Below, piece by piece: positions 16,201 through 28,900 of a stretch of DNA of 64,000 nucleotides. Below the pieces are notes generated by a model. That model was not told the DNA's origin, made no database searches, and worked only from the letters and a program-made list of their open reading frames with translations. Each line of letters opens with the position of its first letter. Within the stretch, counting starts at the first letter, position 1. The translations under genes and the position numbers were made by a program. Source of the DNA: Acanthochlamys bracteata (taxonomy: Eukaryota; Streptophyta; Magnoliopsida; Pandanales; Velloziaceae); the NCBI GenBank assembly GCA_019914995.1, contig CM034137.1:5173155-5237154 (forward strand), read 5' to 3'.

Positions 16201-16649
16201 GATCATCCCAACGCAACCTTATGATCTCTCAAAACACAAAGAACTTTTCTTTACCAAGTCAGTCAACGAAGGTGAAATAATAATCTGAAGTGATGAATTT
16301 TCACCCAAGTATTCGTACCTTATATGTGAAGGTAGCGGCTTAGTTCAAGTATTGGAGGTGTCTCAATGGATCGAGCTGAGGTTTTTCCAAGGTCTTTAAA
16401 TTTCAGTTATCTTTCATTAAGTGAAGCTGCTTGCAAGTAGCATATGACTCAATGGTTTGGGTCTTAGTAGATTCACCCTGGATAATACAAGCTACTCGAG
16501 GGTCACTTTTATAGTCTACCTTGACCGTGTTGGCCACCATTTGGTCCACTACCTAAATTCTCAAACAGTCGTTATTGTCTGATGGGCAGTTTATACCTTC
16601 AAGTACATTGAAAGTAACTTGCTCATTATGTACTTGCAAAAACTAATTT

Positions 16650-16900
16650 CTCTTACTATGCGTCAATAATATTCTTCCAGTGGTTAGGAATGGTCAGCCA
16701 AAAATAATTGCTATGTCTATATCTTTTTTCATATCTAGTACAATAAAATTAGCAAAAAATATAAACTTATCCAATTTCACCAACTTTTCCTGTCTTTTCT
16801 TCTCCCGATCCTAATTTCCTATAAATAGAGAATGATATTAAATTAGCTTTTGCACCTAAATCACATAAAGCTTTTTCAAAGTGAGAGTATTCAATAATGC
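16650..16900 (-). pseudogene. gypsy aspartic protease remnant
   Basis: The - strand reads EKALCDLGAKANLISFSIYR, matching the retroviral-type protease active site DLGA of Athila/Tat elements, followed by a degraded remainder with several stops. Confidence 0.75.
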
Positions 16901-17899
16901 AAGGTATAGTAAAACTCTCTGGATCTTTCAGTTTGGTGGCAACTTATTTTACAATATAGCACTAAACTCCTTAGTTAGCATCATTATTTATAGTCCTCTA
17001 GTTTTAGTTTGTTGGACAAAATCTCTTTCATTAACTTTTTTACATAACTTGGCATTTGTTCTGACGCATCTGCATAAGGAATATTGATACGCAACTTTTT
17101 AAACACATTAAGAAATTTAGAAAATTGCTTATCTAATTTGTTCTTTCGGGGGCGTTGAGGAAATGGAGTCGGTGGCACGTAAGCATTGGTCAGTGCTGTT
17201 GTTTGAGGCTGTGCAAACTAAGAGCTTACTTCTATAGCTGATTTGATGGCATTCTCTAGTGATTCCTTATTGTTCAGTTTAGGTTGTTCAATTTAGACAA
17301 TTTAGACAAAGAAAATTTAGTTTTTTGTTCAATAAACTCCTTGATGTTCGTGTTACAATTCGGCTTGCTATTCAATTTTGGCTTTCAAGGACCTTCCCAC
17401 CTCGTAGTGCAATTGCAAGGATTTACCTCAGTGTCGCTTGGTTAAAAACCTTATAGTCTTCTAGATAACAAGCTTGCCATTTGACCTATTTGCATTTCAA
17501 GGTTTCAAATAGAGGCAGCTTAGTACTGCAAAGTTGTTTCCATTTTGCCATGAATTGAGATGTTGTTGCCATACATCGATCTATTTTTGTTATGTATTGG
17601 GAAGTATTCATGATGAGTTGGGCAAGAGCATCTTTAAGTGGTGTTTTATTCACTGGTTATTACTGAAATCCAGGGGAGTTTCTAGATGTGTTTTGATGAT
17701 TCTTTCATGAAAAGTTTGGATGATCTTGCCTTAGTATGTATTGGAATATGGATTGTGCGGTTGTCGATTAACGTTAGACTCCCATTGCACTTGTTCCTTA
17801 GGTGATAGTGAGAATGGACTTCCAACTTGGCACTCCATACTAGCATGATTTCCCCCTAACAATTCACAAACTTGATTCGTAGTTTCAATCACTACTGGT

Positions 17900-18600
17900 T
17901 ATGCTACCGAGCTGTTTAGACAGCTGCTCATTTTCTGCTGTCAACACAGCAACGACATCATCTTGGTGCACTCTTGCTGTTTGTTTTGGCATAGAACGTT
18001 CTGAAGGTAATTGATAATTATTTGCTGTAATTTCTCCAGCGACTCATAGGCTTCATCTTGTGTTTTACTCATCAGCGCTCCACGGCTACGGCATCAATAA
18101 TTGTTCTCGTCGTGCAACGCAAGCTATTGTAGAATGTTGGACATGCAACCACTTTGACAAACCGAGGTGACGGCAGTTCCTTAGCATCTCTCTGAACCTT
18201 TCCATATCAAATTGAGTAAACGTTGTGATGTCGTTCCTCATCTTTGGCATCTTTGTAGGAGGAAGAACTTGGCTAAGAATTTTGTCCTAATGCCTTCCAA
18301 GTTGTAATGGTGTTGGGAGGAAGTGAATTCAACCATTCTTTGGCCTTGTCCCTCAATGAAAATGGGAGTCTCAACCTTATGACATTATCTGAAACACCAT
18401 TATGCTTGAAAGCGTCGCAAATTAGGAAAGTTAGCAATGTGAGTGTTTAGGTCATCAGTAAGCAAGCTATTGAACTAAAGTCTGAATCAATTAGATGATT
18501 GCTAGCTTGATCTCAAAGTTGTTTGCTTGAATTATCGTGCGTCTAATACTTGATGAGGCACCATGATAGTGGGTATGGCATAATCCTTCAAAACTCTATC
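17900..18600 (-). pseudogene. gypsy gag remnant
   Basis: Near 18300-18370 the - strand reads LRDKAKEWLNSLP, the gag core block typical of Athila/Tat elements, with degraded gag-like sequence on either side. Confidence 0.7.
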
Positions 18601-18833
18601 TTTTTCAACTTCATCCATATTTTCAGTCATGGTTGTTTGCACCATGTTGAGAGCTTTTTCCTTCTTAATGAGCTTCCTAACTGTTCCATCAATCTCCGGA
18701 TCGAAAGGTTTAATAGTAATGCTTCTACGACTTCACAAACACTATGCAAAGAATATGAAAGAATGCAAATAGATAAAATTTCAAATTAAAACTAAAATTA
18801 ATTAGAATCGATATTAATAAAAAATAAAATAAT

Positions 18834-18850
18834 TCCCAACAACGGCACTA
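18834..18850 (-). other. Degenerate primer-binding site (tRNA-Asp type)
   Basis: The - strand reads AGTGCCGTTGTTGGGAA, which differs by a few transitions from the TGGCGCCGTTGCCGGGGA site that Athila-type elements use with tRNA-Asp. Its place just before gag fits. Confidence 0.6.
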
Positions 18851-18860
18851 ATAACTTGCT

Positions 18861-20560
18861 GCTATCGCATAAGTAATATAATAATTAGATAAGTATCGTT
18901 CCGACGAAGATTGATTAACTTATTAAGTACCAAAAATAACTAATTTTAGAATTATTTGAACAACTGATCTAAATGCTAAACCTACATAAAATAAAACAAG
19001 CAAAAACTACACTTGTGAGATTTCAAAAATCTTAGGTCAGAGAATTTGATTTACCGTAACTAATCAATCTAACTTCTTTGATATATTTTCTCAAGTTATA
19101 CCAAAAATATTTTCATTCAATAACTCAATATATCTCTATGTGAATTAACATATAAGAAAGCTCATTAGATTCTATGATATCCTAAATTAACTGCACTAAC
19201 CATAAGAGTACATCTCTGTATCTCATATAATTCATGGTAATCATTACAAATACTAATCCAAACATCACATCTCTATTTCAATATGAATCTCCCATGGATT
19301 GAATAATGGTCAGATACTCAAAAGCATTAATCATAATAATGAATACACAATAAGCAATTATAAAATTTTGAATAGTATAGAATTAAAAATAGCAATTATA
19401 AAATCATCATAGTTAGGGTACATCATAGTCCCAGGAAAGAGAAATTTAGTTCATAATTTTCAAATATAATAAAACAGAGAGAAACATGAGAGATTGACAA
19501 GTCGAACCCTGATCAATGAATGTTGTCGAACTAACTATCGTCTCTTTTCTTTACTCCTTGTTCTATTTCCTTTTCCTCTCTATTCCAGCAGCAAGAAAAC
19601 TAAAAGATAACCCTCGATCATCCGCCTCTGCTGCTACCTCTCTTCCTCTGAAAATTCAAAAATTGAGCATATAACTATACAGTTTTTCTTTCCAGATTAG
19701 GCTGGTTCAATTCTAACTAATCGGAACTCTCTATCCTCCTAATTGTCTGCATCGTTTTGCAGTCTATTTGGGCTCCGAAAAATATGTAATAATAACAAAA
19801 TTCAAATCTATGACTTATCTTTCCAACCATATATTGCACATGTTATTTAGAAATTGGCAAGGCCTTCGATTGCACTTATTTCTGAAACTGCACACATAAT
19901 TTGGGTCTACACTGCATGCGAACTTCATCTATAAATATCCATCAATTGGCCTCCTAGAACATTCTGAAAAAATTAATGAACCAACTCTAATATAGTGGCT
20001 TTCAAATCAAACTGGACGTTTGCAGAAACTTCACCGATATGTCAAGTTCTCATACAAAATGTTTAAACTATACAAAATTACTGAAAATAGGAAAAACAAA
20101 AATGTAAGGTTCTTTTTAATCAACTTTTAAACATATATTTTAAGCACATCATATACCTTTAGAATATTTTAATAAATTAGAAGCTATTAATAGCATAGAT
20201 AATATTTACACAGAACCACTTAGAATAACAAGAGTAAATAATAGAGATTATACAATCTTTAGGAACTAGTATTATGTAGTTATATAAACTAGGTGAATTA
20301 AAAAGATTTGAATATTTGGATTGAAAACTCAGTAATTATAATTCAAGAACTATTATTACTCTAGATAAACATAAGCTTAAGTGTTCTCTTAATAAATCAA
20401 AGGAATTCATCATCATCTTCATAGTTCATATTTTGTTTTAAATTCACTTGTAGATCTAGTTTTAAATTTTAAGAAAATTTCAAAACATATTTAAAAAAGT
20501 TCAGCAATTTAGAATAGTTGTAGAAAATTTTAAAAGAAATTAGTCAAATTTTGAGCAGAT
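18861..20560. other. Probable degenerate gypsy LTR, then unassigned sequence
   Basis: The part next to the primer-binding site should be the 5' LTR of the gypsy element by position. Its outer end is not recognisable. No gene or RNA seen. Confidence 0.35.
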
Positions 20561-20703
20561 AAGACTAAGTTCGATGATATTAAAGATACATCCTCTTGCA
20601 TTTTAGAAGTTTTTAGAGACTTCCCAACAAAGAAAGATATCAAACAACTCATAGAATCCCTAGATCGAGAATAAACCTAAAGATATAGAATTAGAAATTA
20701 CAA

Positions 20704-20852
20704 AACTTGAGAGTCAAAATAGAACTACATCACTTTTTAGAAGAAGCGAGAAAACAAGCAATAGAACTTGAGACTCAAAATAGAGCTACATCACTTTTAG
20801 AATAAGCAAGAAACCAAGCAATAGAACTTGAGACTCAAAATAAGCAGCTAAG
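20704..20852 (+). repeat. 60-bp tandem repeat, about 2.5 copies, inside the decayed coding stretch
   Basis: Copies start at 20704, 20765 and 20825 (partial), each beginning AACTTGAGA. The encoded text is polar with a heptad-like look, so the repeat may have lengthened a coiled coil before the gene decayed. Confidence 0.85.
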
Positions 20853-21214
20853 AAAGCAATTGAAATTCTAGAAGATTGTTATTGATGAATAGAGATTACC
20901 TATCTACATTAGAAGAGCTATCACAAATTTATCTCCTCCCCAAAGGTTTAGTAAAATAGATCCCCAATATAGTTGTGGATCAAAACTAATTAGACAAAAT
21001 AAATAATTATCAGTTTATTAATAAAAATTTATGAAAATTAGATAAACTATTACAAAAGGAGCTTCAAGAAGAAAAAGAAATTACATATTTAATTAATAAA
21101 TTTAATGAATTAGATATTAAGAAAGAAAATGGTACAGAAAGGGTACGACTAGCACTAGATTCTGGCACATTAAATAACAATGAATTTATCACCTTTCACT
21201 AGTCCGTCTTAAAC

Positions 21215-22146
21215 TGTTGGGTTAAGAGTGAGTAGATTAGTCTTACATTGAATAAAGATAAAATAAGAAAGGGGTTAATATACTAGAGAGTTTAATAACC
21301 CATTGGCTTAAACTTTTGGGTTGAATTGGGCTTTCTAGTATATAGATCGGAGCCTTCAAATATCTTATCTAACTCTTCCGGTGTTGTATATCCCCAATAA
21401 TGATATCATAGCCGATGATTTGGTAGGGAGCCGTTGCACGTAGTATCTCTCATTGATAGTGAGTGAGCATGTTAAAGCAGTGTGCCTCACATAGGGCTTC
21501 CGCAAAGTGTGAACAAAAATTTAGAAAAAGTTGGGCTTTGATGACTGGCTCTTAGTTGCGCAGACGGTGCACAAACGAGACAACCGACGCATATTATAAC
21601 TCTAACTGGTAGTGCGATGAGTAGGCTAAGAGCAGTGTGACTCATATAGGCTTCCGTAAGGTGTGAGCGAGGATTCAGAACAAATTGGGCTCTGATGGCT
21701 AGCTCTTAGTTCCAGACGGTGCGCAGGCGAGACGATTGGCGTATGTTATAACTATAACTAGTAGTGCGATGAGCAAGTTAAGAGCAGTATGACTCCCGCA
21801 AGGTGTGAGTAAAGATTCGGAGCAAATTGGGCTCTGATGGCTTGCTCTTAGTATGAAGTAATGGTGTTTAGGCCCAAGTCGCTGGAATTCTAAGCGATCT
21901 ACGTACTTTGTGCGTGATAGGGTGCTCAGATGAGGAGAAATATGGGTGACTCACTCTTGAGGGAGAAATTGTTAGATTAAGAGTGAGTAAATTAGTCCCA
22001 TATTGAATAAAGATAAGATGACAAGGGAGTTAATATATTAGAAAGTTCTATAACCTATTGGGTTAGATTGAGCTTTTTAATATATGAACCGGACTTTTCG
22101 TTTGTCTTATTTTGGCTAACTTCTCCAGTGTTATATCTTCCCAACA
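21215..22146 (+). mobile_element. TRIM-like miniature LTR retrotransposon, structurally complete
   Basis: Two direct repeats, 21215-21396 (182 bp) and 21970-22146 (177 bp), begin TGTTGGGTTAAGAGTGAG and TGTTAGATTAAGAGTGAG and end CCCCA and CCCAACA. Just after the left LTR, TGATATCATAGCC (21401-21413) matches the initiator tRNA-Met primer site TGGTATCAGAGC with a few changes. Just before the right LTR is the purine tract GAGGGAGAAA. Flanks are TAAAC (21210-21214) and CAAAC (22147-22151), a 4-of-5 target duplication. There is no coding capacity. LTR divergence by eye is about one base in eight to ten, so this is an old insertion. Confidence 0.85.
21455..21860 (+). repeat. Three tandem copies of a roughly 150-bp unit inside the TRIM
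   Basis: The block GAGCAGTGTGACTCATATAG...GGTGTGAG followed by GGGCTCTGATGGCT and GCTCTTAGT occurs near 21473, 21628 and 21780. The third copy lacks a few bases. The unit is non-coding. Confidence 0.85.
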
Positions 22147-22650
22147 CAAACTATAGTAGATAGACCTCATTCTTGGAATCTACAAATAATATTTTTTAGA
22201 TAGGTTTTTAAGAAAAAACGGAAATAGATATGAAACACAGCTTAATGGAATCATAAACCCAAAAGCTGATCGTAATAATTTTAGGTAAAATGTTTTAAGC
22301 ATGGTTAGACCTCAAACTCTTTATCAGACAGGAATATTAGCTAATCTAACTCAATTTTGAAGAATTCAAAGAGAACAAGAACTTAGTTGTTTAGGATCAT
22401 ATACAGTCATTTTTATTGATGCTAATACTTAAAGAGAATAACAAAATTGAAAATTCAAGCTAATCCATCTAGGATAAATAGTTATAGGAATAAGAAATTA
22501 CATCGAAAAACTTTAGGAAGAAAAGTATTAATTTATTTATATGATGATAGAAGAATAGATCCCATTAAAGCAGCATAGCAAGTATAAAAATCGATATGTC
22601 ACAAAATACATGAATATTTTATTGTAGCCCAAATTCTATGGTAACTTAAG

Positions 22651-23453
22651 AGATGCCAATAAATCAATATAGGAATCAAGACTAAGTATATGAAGATAAA
22701 ATCTATAAAAGTAATATTATGTTAGTGATCTTTCTTTTGATGTGACCACATCACTTTGGGATTTTTTTTTATTCTTTTCCCATGTATATTTTTATTTTGT
22801 ATGATTTCCTTATTCATCTCTAAAAGCTCAATTTGGATTGCAAATCCTAATATGTGCCAAATATTTAGCTACGCTATAGTATTGTTCGTGCACACTACCG
22901 TATTTGCAACAAAATATGCCATACAAATGAATTTATAAAGATCTAAAGGTGTTAAATTTCTTCACTCATCCAATCAATTTCGTAAATCTGTTCTATAACT
23001 TATTGAATAAAGTACAATCAAATATAAAAGAGCCAAATTAATTTAACTCCAGTAATATAATCCAGTACTTTTTCACGCTAGCTAGTTTATTGAATGCAAA
23101 GTAGGAATGTTTTTCAAATCCTAAACAACTTCCAAGCACAAGGTTGTTGCAATCATGTACAGCGTATCGAGTATTTCAATGCTAGATTATTATAAAACTC
23201 AAATTCATGACAAACTTTAAATATGAAATTGCTACCTTTAAAGGGAGTGGTTGTTTATGAATTATGCATAAATTATGACAACTATCAATCAAACTTCTAG
23301 ATAATATATAAAACAAATTAAGGAGAAGTTATAACTTCAAATTCAAATTAAAATACAAATCAAAACAAATTTCAAATTTCAAAAGATTTCTATCTAGCCT
23401 ATAATGAAGCACCATGTGTTAAACTTAAATCATTTTACTACAAATGACAACAT
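22651..23453. other. Unassigned AT-rich sequence
   Basis: No recognisable gene, RNA or element. The short open frame at 22756-22938 is low-complexity and hydrophobic and is not supported as a gene. Confidence 0.4.
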
Positions 23454-25962
23454 TATGTAAGAAATATTCTATGTTTATTTTTAGTAAAGATTTGTCATGT
23501 AATATTTTGTTTAATTCTTTCCTAATCGGTTGTAATTTTTTTTCCTTACAATTCTATTATTTCTTTCCTTAACTTGTACTGAAAAGTACATATAAATCAA
23601 GTTACTTCTCTTTGTTTTCTTCATCAACGAAGAAACCCTAACTCCGTGTCTCTTACAATTTATAATTTTTACTCAAATTTATCATTCATTTTAAATTTGT
23701 TATAGCATCAGAGAATACAATTTCTTCTTTCTGCAACTGATTTCTCCTTCCTACAATCAAATAGCAAATCCTATTCATAGTGCGATCTTCTTCTTCCTAT
23801 AACCATGAGGCGAGTGTTTTTTGCTGTGCATTGATATATCCAGAAAGAACGTTAGAACCTTATCTCTCCAAAATTGTTATTATGATCAATTCTAACTCAT
23901 TTGCTTCTTCAACCAAATTTGTAGATACGCTTTTAAACTTTACTGTTAGTACTTAGATAATAGGAACATGTGCAGTTAATCATATTTATTTTGATTTACG
24001 ATATTTCGCACATATCAAGCATTCACTAATATGTCTTTGTTCAACTATGTGATGTTTGACATCCATCAATTAGTCACGTAAACCCTATTAAATTGCCTCC
24101 TGGCATTTCTTTACATTATGCGTTCTCTCTATGAGCTCATCCATTAACTAGTGTGCTTTCGTTATCGCTTTTTTCCTCAAGACATAGTTGTTTTCTTACT
24201 AATGTGTAAAGAACGATGAGCATACTTCTTTCACTCAAGTACTGAAGCCTTCTTTGTGGCGCGATGCCATGACAAAAAAAATCTATGCATTTGAAGATAA
24301 CAAAATTTAGGATGTTACACCCTTGCCACTAAGCAAGAAATTCATTGGTCGACGTTGGTTTATATAATTAAATAAAAACTTGATGGCACTAGTGAGCACT
24401 ATAAAAGTTTGCTCAGTAAATCAGGAATATACTCAATAGAGGGTATCGATTATCACAACGATTTCTCACTAGTTGTGAAACTCCTTATAGTTCCTACTTT
24501 ACTCTTTGTCTCAATAAAATAACGCCATTTACATCAACTTGATATTGATAACGCCTTTCTCACAATGATGATCTTAATGAATAAGCTTACATGATAATCC
24601 CTCCAAACTTTTCAATAAACAGGATCAACAAGTTTGTCACGTACATAAATTATTATATGATTCAAAACAAGAGTTGTGTTAATGGTTTCAAAAATCTTCC
24701 GCAGCTCTTTTACATAATGGTTTCAAGTAATCTAAAGCCGATTATTCTCTTTTTATGTATCGCAATGTTGTAATATTTAGTTTAATTAATATTGATGCAA
24801 TTATAATTATAGAAAATAATCAAACGGCTATTTCTAACCTCGAATATTTTCTTGGAAAGACTTCTCTACTAAGGATTCAGGTCGCTTTCAGTGCTTTTTT
24901 GGCATCAAAGTCTCCGATGTCAAGGAAGGATTATTCTTTTGTCAATGCAAATATACACTTGATATTTTGTGTGATACTGATCTTATGATTGTCGTGCTTC
25001 AACATTTTCTATGGAACAAAATCTTTGTCTTCACCTTACTAATGGAACTCCGTTAAGGATTCCACTCCTTTCACAAGCTCATCAAGCATCTACTCTACCT
25101 GAGAGTGGTTTGTTCTGACATTGCCTATTTGGTAATGCAATCTCTAGATACCACACATCTTAATGCAGCATATCGAATTTTGAGCTATCTGAAAAGCACA
25201 ATTGGTCATGACCTTCTTTTGTCTTCCAATGGATCTTATTTAGTTATATTCAGATTGAACTAGTTGGCCAAGTATTCATCATTCTACCACTACATACTTT
25301 ACCATGCTTGAAACAAGTCCTATTTCTTGGAAGAGTAAAACATAACAAAAAAGTTTTTCGTTCTTCAATCGAGACTGAATATCGTGTTCTTGCTTCTCTC
25401 TTTTGAGCTTCAATGGAATAAAATATATCCTTCATGATCTTGGTGTCATCGTCCTCAACAAATATTGCTCATTATGATAGTCAATGGCGACTCACATTGC
25501 TGAAAATCTTGTTTTCCATGGACAAACCAAACATATTTGAAATAGAGTGTCTTTTTCATATGCTAGAAATATTCATTTAAGCTTCTCCATCCGCGACAGA
25601 TTGCTTCGAGATACAAGTTGATATTTTCACCAAAGCATTCAAAGGTGATAATTTCATGCCTTCGAGGCAAGTTGGGTGTAGTGGGTTACTCCTCTCCTCT
25701 CCAATTTGAGAGAGGTATTAGGAAAAATTCTAACCATGTTTCTTTTTGTGAAAGCTTTCTTATATAATATGTTATTTATTTCTTCTTTTCGGTTGTAATA
25801 TTTCTTTCCTTATAATCTTTCTTATTTACTTTCTTTAACTTGTGACGGAAGGTCCAAAATAATGCATATTTATTTTCTTAAACAAGGAAGAAAATTGCAA
25901 TCTCGCTCTCTTCTAATTTATCATTTTATTTGAAGTATCATTCTCTTCAAATTTGTTAAAAT
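23454..25962 (+). mobile_element. Decayed Ty1/copia retrotransposon with both LTRs
   Basis: The LTR pair is about 23454-23704 and 25716-25962. Both share TTCTATG/TTCTAACCATG, the GGTTGTAAT and TCTTTCCTTA blocks, a CAACGAAGAAA/AACAAGGAAGAAA block and the end AAATTTGTTA. The left copy is followed by GCATCAGAG, close to the iMet primer site. The right copy is preceded by CAATTTGAGAGAGG, the usual copia polypurine region. The interior carries only the pol end. Gag, protease and most of integrase are missing, so the element is internally deleted and dead. Confidence 0.8.
24285..25690 (+). pseudogene. copia reverse transcriptase and RNase H remnant
   Basis: Frames read IWDVTPLPLSKKFIGRRWF at about 24310-24362, then a degraded VKQVDYHDTFSP-like zone, GFKxSKADYSLF near 24720, and at 24785-24800 NIDA in the place of the RT catalytic YVDD. 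Further on come HLNAAYRILSYLKSTIGHDLLL (about 25160-25225) and the RNase H end with ATHIAENLVFHGQTKHI (about 25490-25545). Many stops and frame changes. Confidence 0.85.
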
Positions 25963-28900
25963 ACCATTCAAACCAATAGCAATCAAGACGATTGTCTTTT
26001 CCGTGATAAAGGCATTTTTGTTTTGTGTGGATATTAGACGTTGTGCGATATTCTCTAAAAAAATATGCATTTCTTTTGTTAAGTTTTGATTTTAAAATTT
26101 TAATTTCTATTAAGAAAGCAGAAGACTGCAAATGCTCGTGGCCAAGTGACAATCTTTACAGAATTCTATTAAAATGAAAAGAAAATCAACTTTGTAAAAA
26201 TACTAAATAGATAAATAAATAAAAAATAATGTAGTTTTTTTTTATAGTATCACACACTGTGTATAATAATTTGTTTCTCGCTTAGTTATGATGGAGATAA
26301 TAAAACTTTGATGTTATATCCCCCTTTTTTTATGAAATTATGTCCCATCGTTGGTTTAAGAGTAGATAGAAATAAATTTGACACACTATTTATAATAAAA
26401 TTTTGTACAATACACGAGATTAAAGGCTAGTTTATAAACACAATATATAATGAAGAAAATTTTTAGCAGCTTTCTCACTATTCTTCCTTGGCTCAATAAA
26501 ATTGTGATCTTATGTAATGATTTATAATTGTAATTCTATATTCGGTGATCCATGAATAGAATAGTAATAAAAGTGCATCACTTGTCAAAGTTTATATATT
26601 TTTATAATTAACAATTTGACATATTCTTTTATTGTTGTGTGAATCAAGCGACCAGTTCTATTTCTAGTTGCAATTACTATTATCGACTAGCTTTTAGTGA
26701 CCAATTTTATGACTAACTTTTTTGTCGTAAATAGTAGTTAACTCGGATTTCGTGTATTATTAACCTGATTTTTTGGTCATGCCTTTGTAATCAATATCAG
26801 CGTACAGTGAAAGTCCTACTATATCTTGATTAATCTCATTCAGTAGAACCTCTTTCGATATGTCGTCATTTATACTCATACCTGCACTTTGACAATAACA
26901 AGTAACTTCAGGTCCAGAATATCATCAAAAACAACAAAACACATGTGGCTACCTTCCAGTAAGTTTTTATATCATTTCGGTCGCTTTGTATGCTCTTATA
27001 CGCATGCATGAGCATCATCGAATCTCAGAATCCAGACTGCATTGAATAATTCTTACCAAGCGAGAAGTTATGTTTTCTTCATCTACATCAAAGCCTGTTT
27101 AAAATATATAAAAATTGATCAGTTAAAGTATCACGATGAAAACCCTGAAATCAAGATTTATGATCATTATCACATCACGTATACGCTCACGGAGAATATT
27201 AGGACGGATACCCTAGCGATCTCTAAAACTAGATTTATTACACTGCGATGAGATGATTTCGCAAAAATAGCAATCTTCTAAAAGTAGCTTTATGCACTCA
27301 AATTTTGTGAATCAACTAGTTCATGTGAGCGATCACTTTGCAGATAATAATTGTGTATAAAGGTCTAGCAGTAGATGCTGCACTACATAGACGCATGAGC
27401 ATACGACATGAATGGAGGGCAAGAAGTAGAAAAACAAAATGAAAGTAAAATGCCGCTGAAAGTGACAGAAGGACATGCAGAAAGCAGTGGTAGAATGATA
27501 TGCAAAAGTGGTTGGCATCGAAGATGACTTTGAACACCTGGCTGCATCATTGACATTCTCGCAAAAGCAATTTCTAGCAGCTAAATCACTAGTCATGATA
27601 ATCAGCATGAACAAGGTCACCCTATCAACAAGATTTACATTTCATACTTTGCTGCAAAGTAAATCCTATTGAAATATCTACACCCTATGCATCTTTCACA
27701 AGATGTGTACTCTCATAAAAATCCCAAAAAAATAAAATTTTACATTAAAAAGTAGAACAACTAATTAAATTTATATTGAAGTTCTAGTTATCATATAGAA
27801 AGACTAAGTTAGAAATACAAAGCAAACTAAAACAACTTAAAGAAATAACCAACATGAATTAATATTAATTTCATATAAGCAGATGAAAGCAGTAACTTGA
27901 TCTAAAATGAATTGCTGTGCTAACCTCCAAATGAACTGTCCCATACATAAGCTTTTGTTTCCCCTTCAGAAAGGAAATGTAACAATTCGCCCTCATTTCC
28001 AATCTACTTAATGCATTAGAAATTTTTTTATCATATCACTATAAGGGATCACATATGTATTAGCAAAGAAACGTAAATATGGTGACACTAGTGCAGCCTC
28101 AAACAAAAAATCAATAGAGTTCATCTCATGCATTTTATTTCAATAAACCTCCATGGGTCTGGGGATTATAAGGATCATCCCAGCTCCATGAAAAATCGTG
28201 CATAAAGTTGCTCTCTTTCAAATTGCAAAGGAACTTGCAATATACAAGATGGAACGCCAAATGCTAAACATAAGTAATTAAACACAAAAGGTAAAGGACA
28301 AAATTATGTTAAAAATTCTAACAATGCAGTATCAGAAAGGTAGCAAGATTGAAGAAATTGTTTAACCCATTTTTTTAATTAAAAAGAAGATAGCAAGTAA
28401 ACGAAAGCTTTTATTTCTTCGGACTTTCCTTTCATGAAGCTTAAGCTACCCAAAATGCACGATTAAATTTGTATAGCATTGTGCCCAAAGATGTTACACA
28501 TCTCAGACTTCCAAAAGCCTAGCATGATCTTTGGGGTTCAATTCTTTAAACAAACAGCTCTAATAAGAACTGTCACATTTTATAACAGCTTCAAAAATTC
28601 TGCATTTTACTCAAACCTGATTTAAGTTCTCTTAAAAATTCTTCTAGACTTACAGTTTTGAATTATTTGATTCCATGTTACTAGACACTGTAAAGGTTTC
28701 TGTTATGCAACTCTTACAAAGGCATACTAATGATCTTCAGAATTTTGAAACAAATGCTTGAGATCTATTTCCTACAAAGAAACAGCTATTAAAATTATGC
28801 TAAATCAAATTCGCAAGAAATATATACCTAAAAAGAGCCCATCAGCAACAAGACAAAAGGATGGAATGAACTCCTTCAGAAGCTTACTCACTATAGATCA

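Larger units (their letters stand above)
13950..18860 (-). mobile_element. Decayed Ty3/gypsy retrotransposon, Athila/Tat-like lineage
   Basis: Reading the - strand from 18.86 kb downward, the order is primer-binding site, gag, protease, reverse transcriptase/RNase H, integrase, which is the gypsy order. All frames are riddled with stops and indels. The gag type, the DLGA protease and the tRNA-Asp-like primer site point to the Athila/Tat branch. The sequence above 18.86 kb probably includes a degenerate 5' LTR. I could not locate the other LTR near 13.5-14 kb. Confidence 0.85.
20570..22650 (+). pseudogene. Unidentified decayed coding stretch, split by the TRIM insertion
   Basis: Several stretches read like protein but contain scattered stops. 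Near 20600 there is a polar, coiled-coil-like run over the 60-bp repeat; near 21060-21200 charged sequence ends in ALDSGT, resembling an aspartic protease Asp-Ser-Gly-Thr; beyond the TRIM, about 22300-22440 and 22450-22620 carry two long nearly open pieces, the second with LIYLYDDRRIDP. The order could suit a gag/polyprotein of a reverse-transcribing element or an endogenous pararetrovirus, but I do not recognise the family. It is clearly dead. Confidence 0.3.

Noticed and set aside
22300..22620. Firm assignment to an endogenous pararetrovirus movement protein
   Set aside because: The DDRR motif and its position are suggestive only. I could not confirm enough of the family pattern, so it is reported as unidentified.
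22756..22938. 60-codon hydrophobic frame resembling a membrane peptide
   Set aside because: T-rich low-complexity sequence with no homology I can see and no supporting signals.
27316..27620. Overlapping - strand frames that look partly protein-like
   Set aside because: No family recognised, no matching exons nearby, and the second half is low-complexity hydrophobic.
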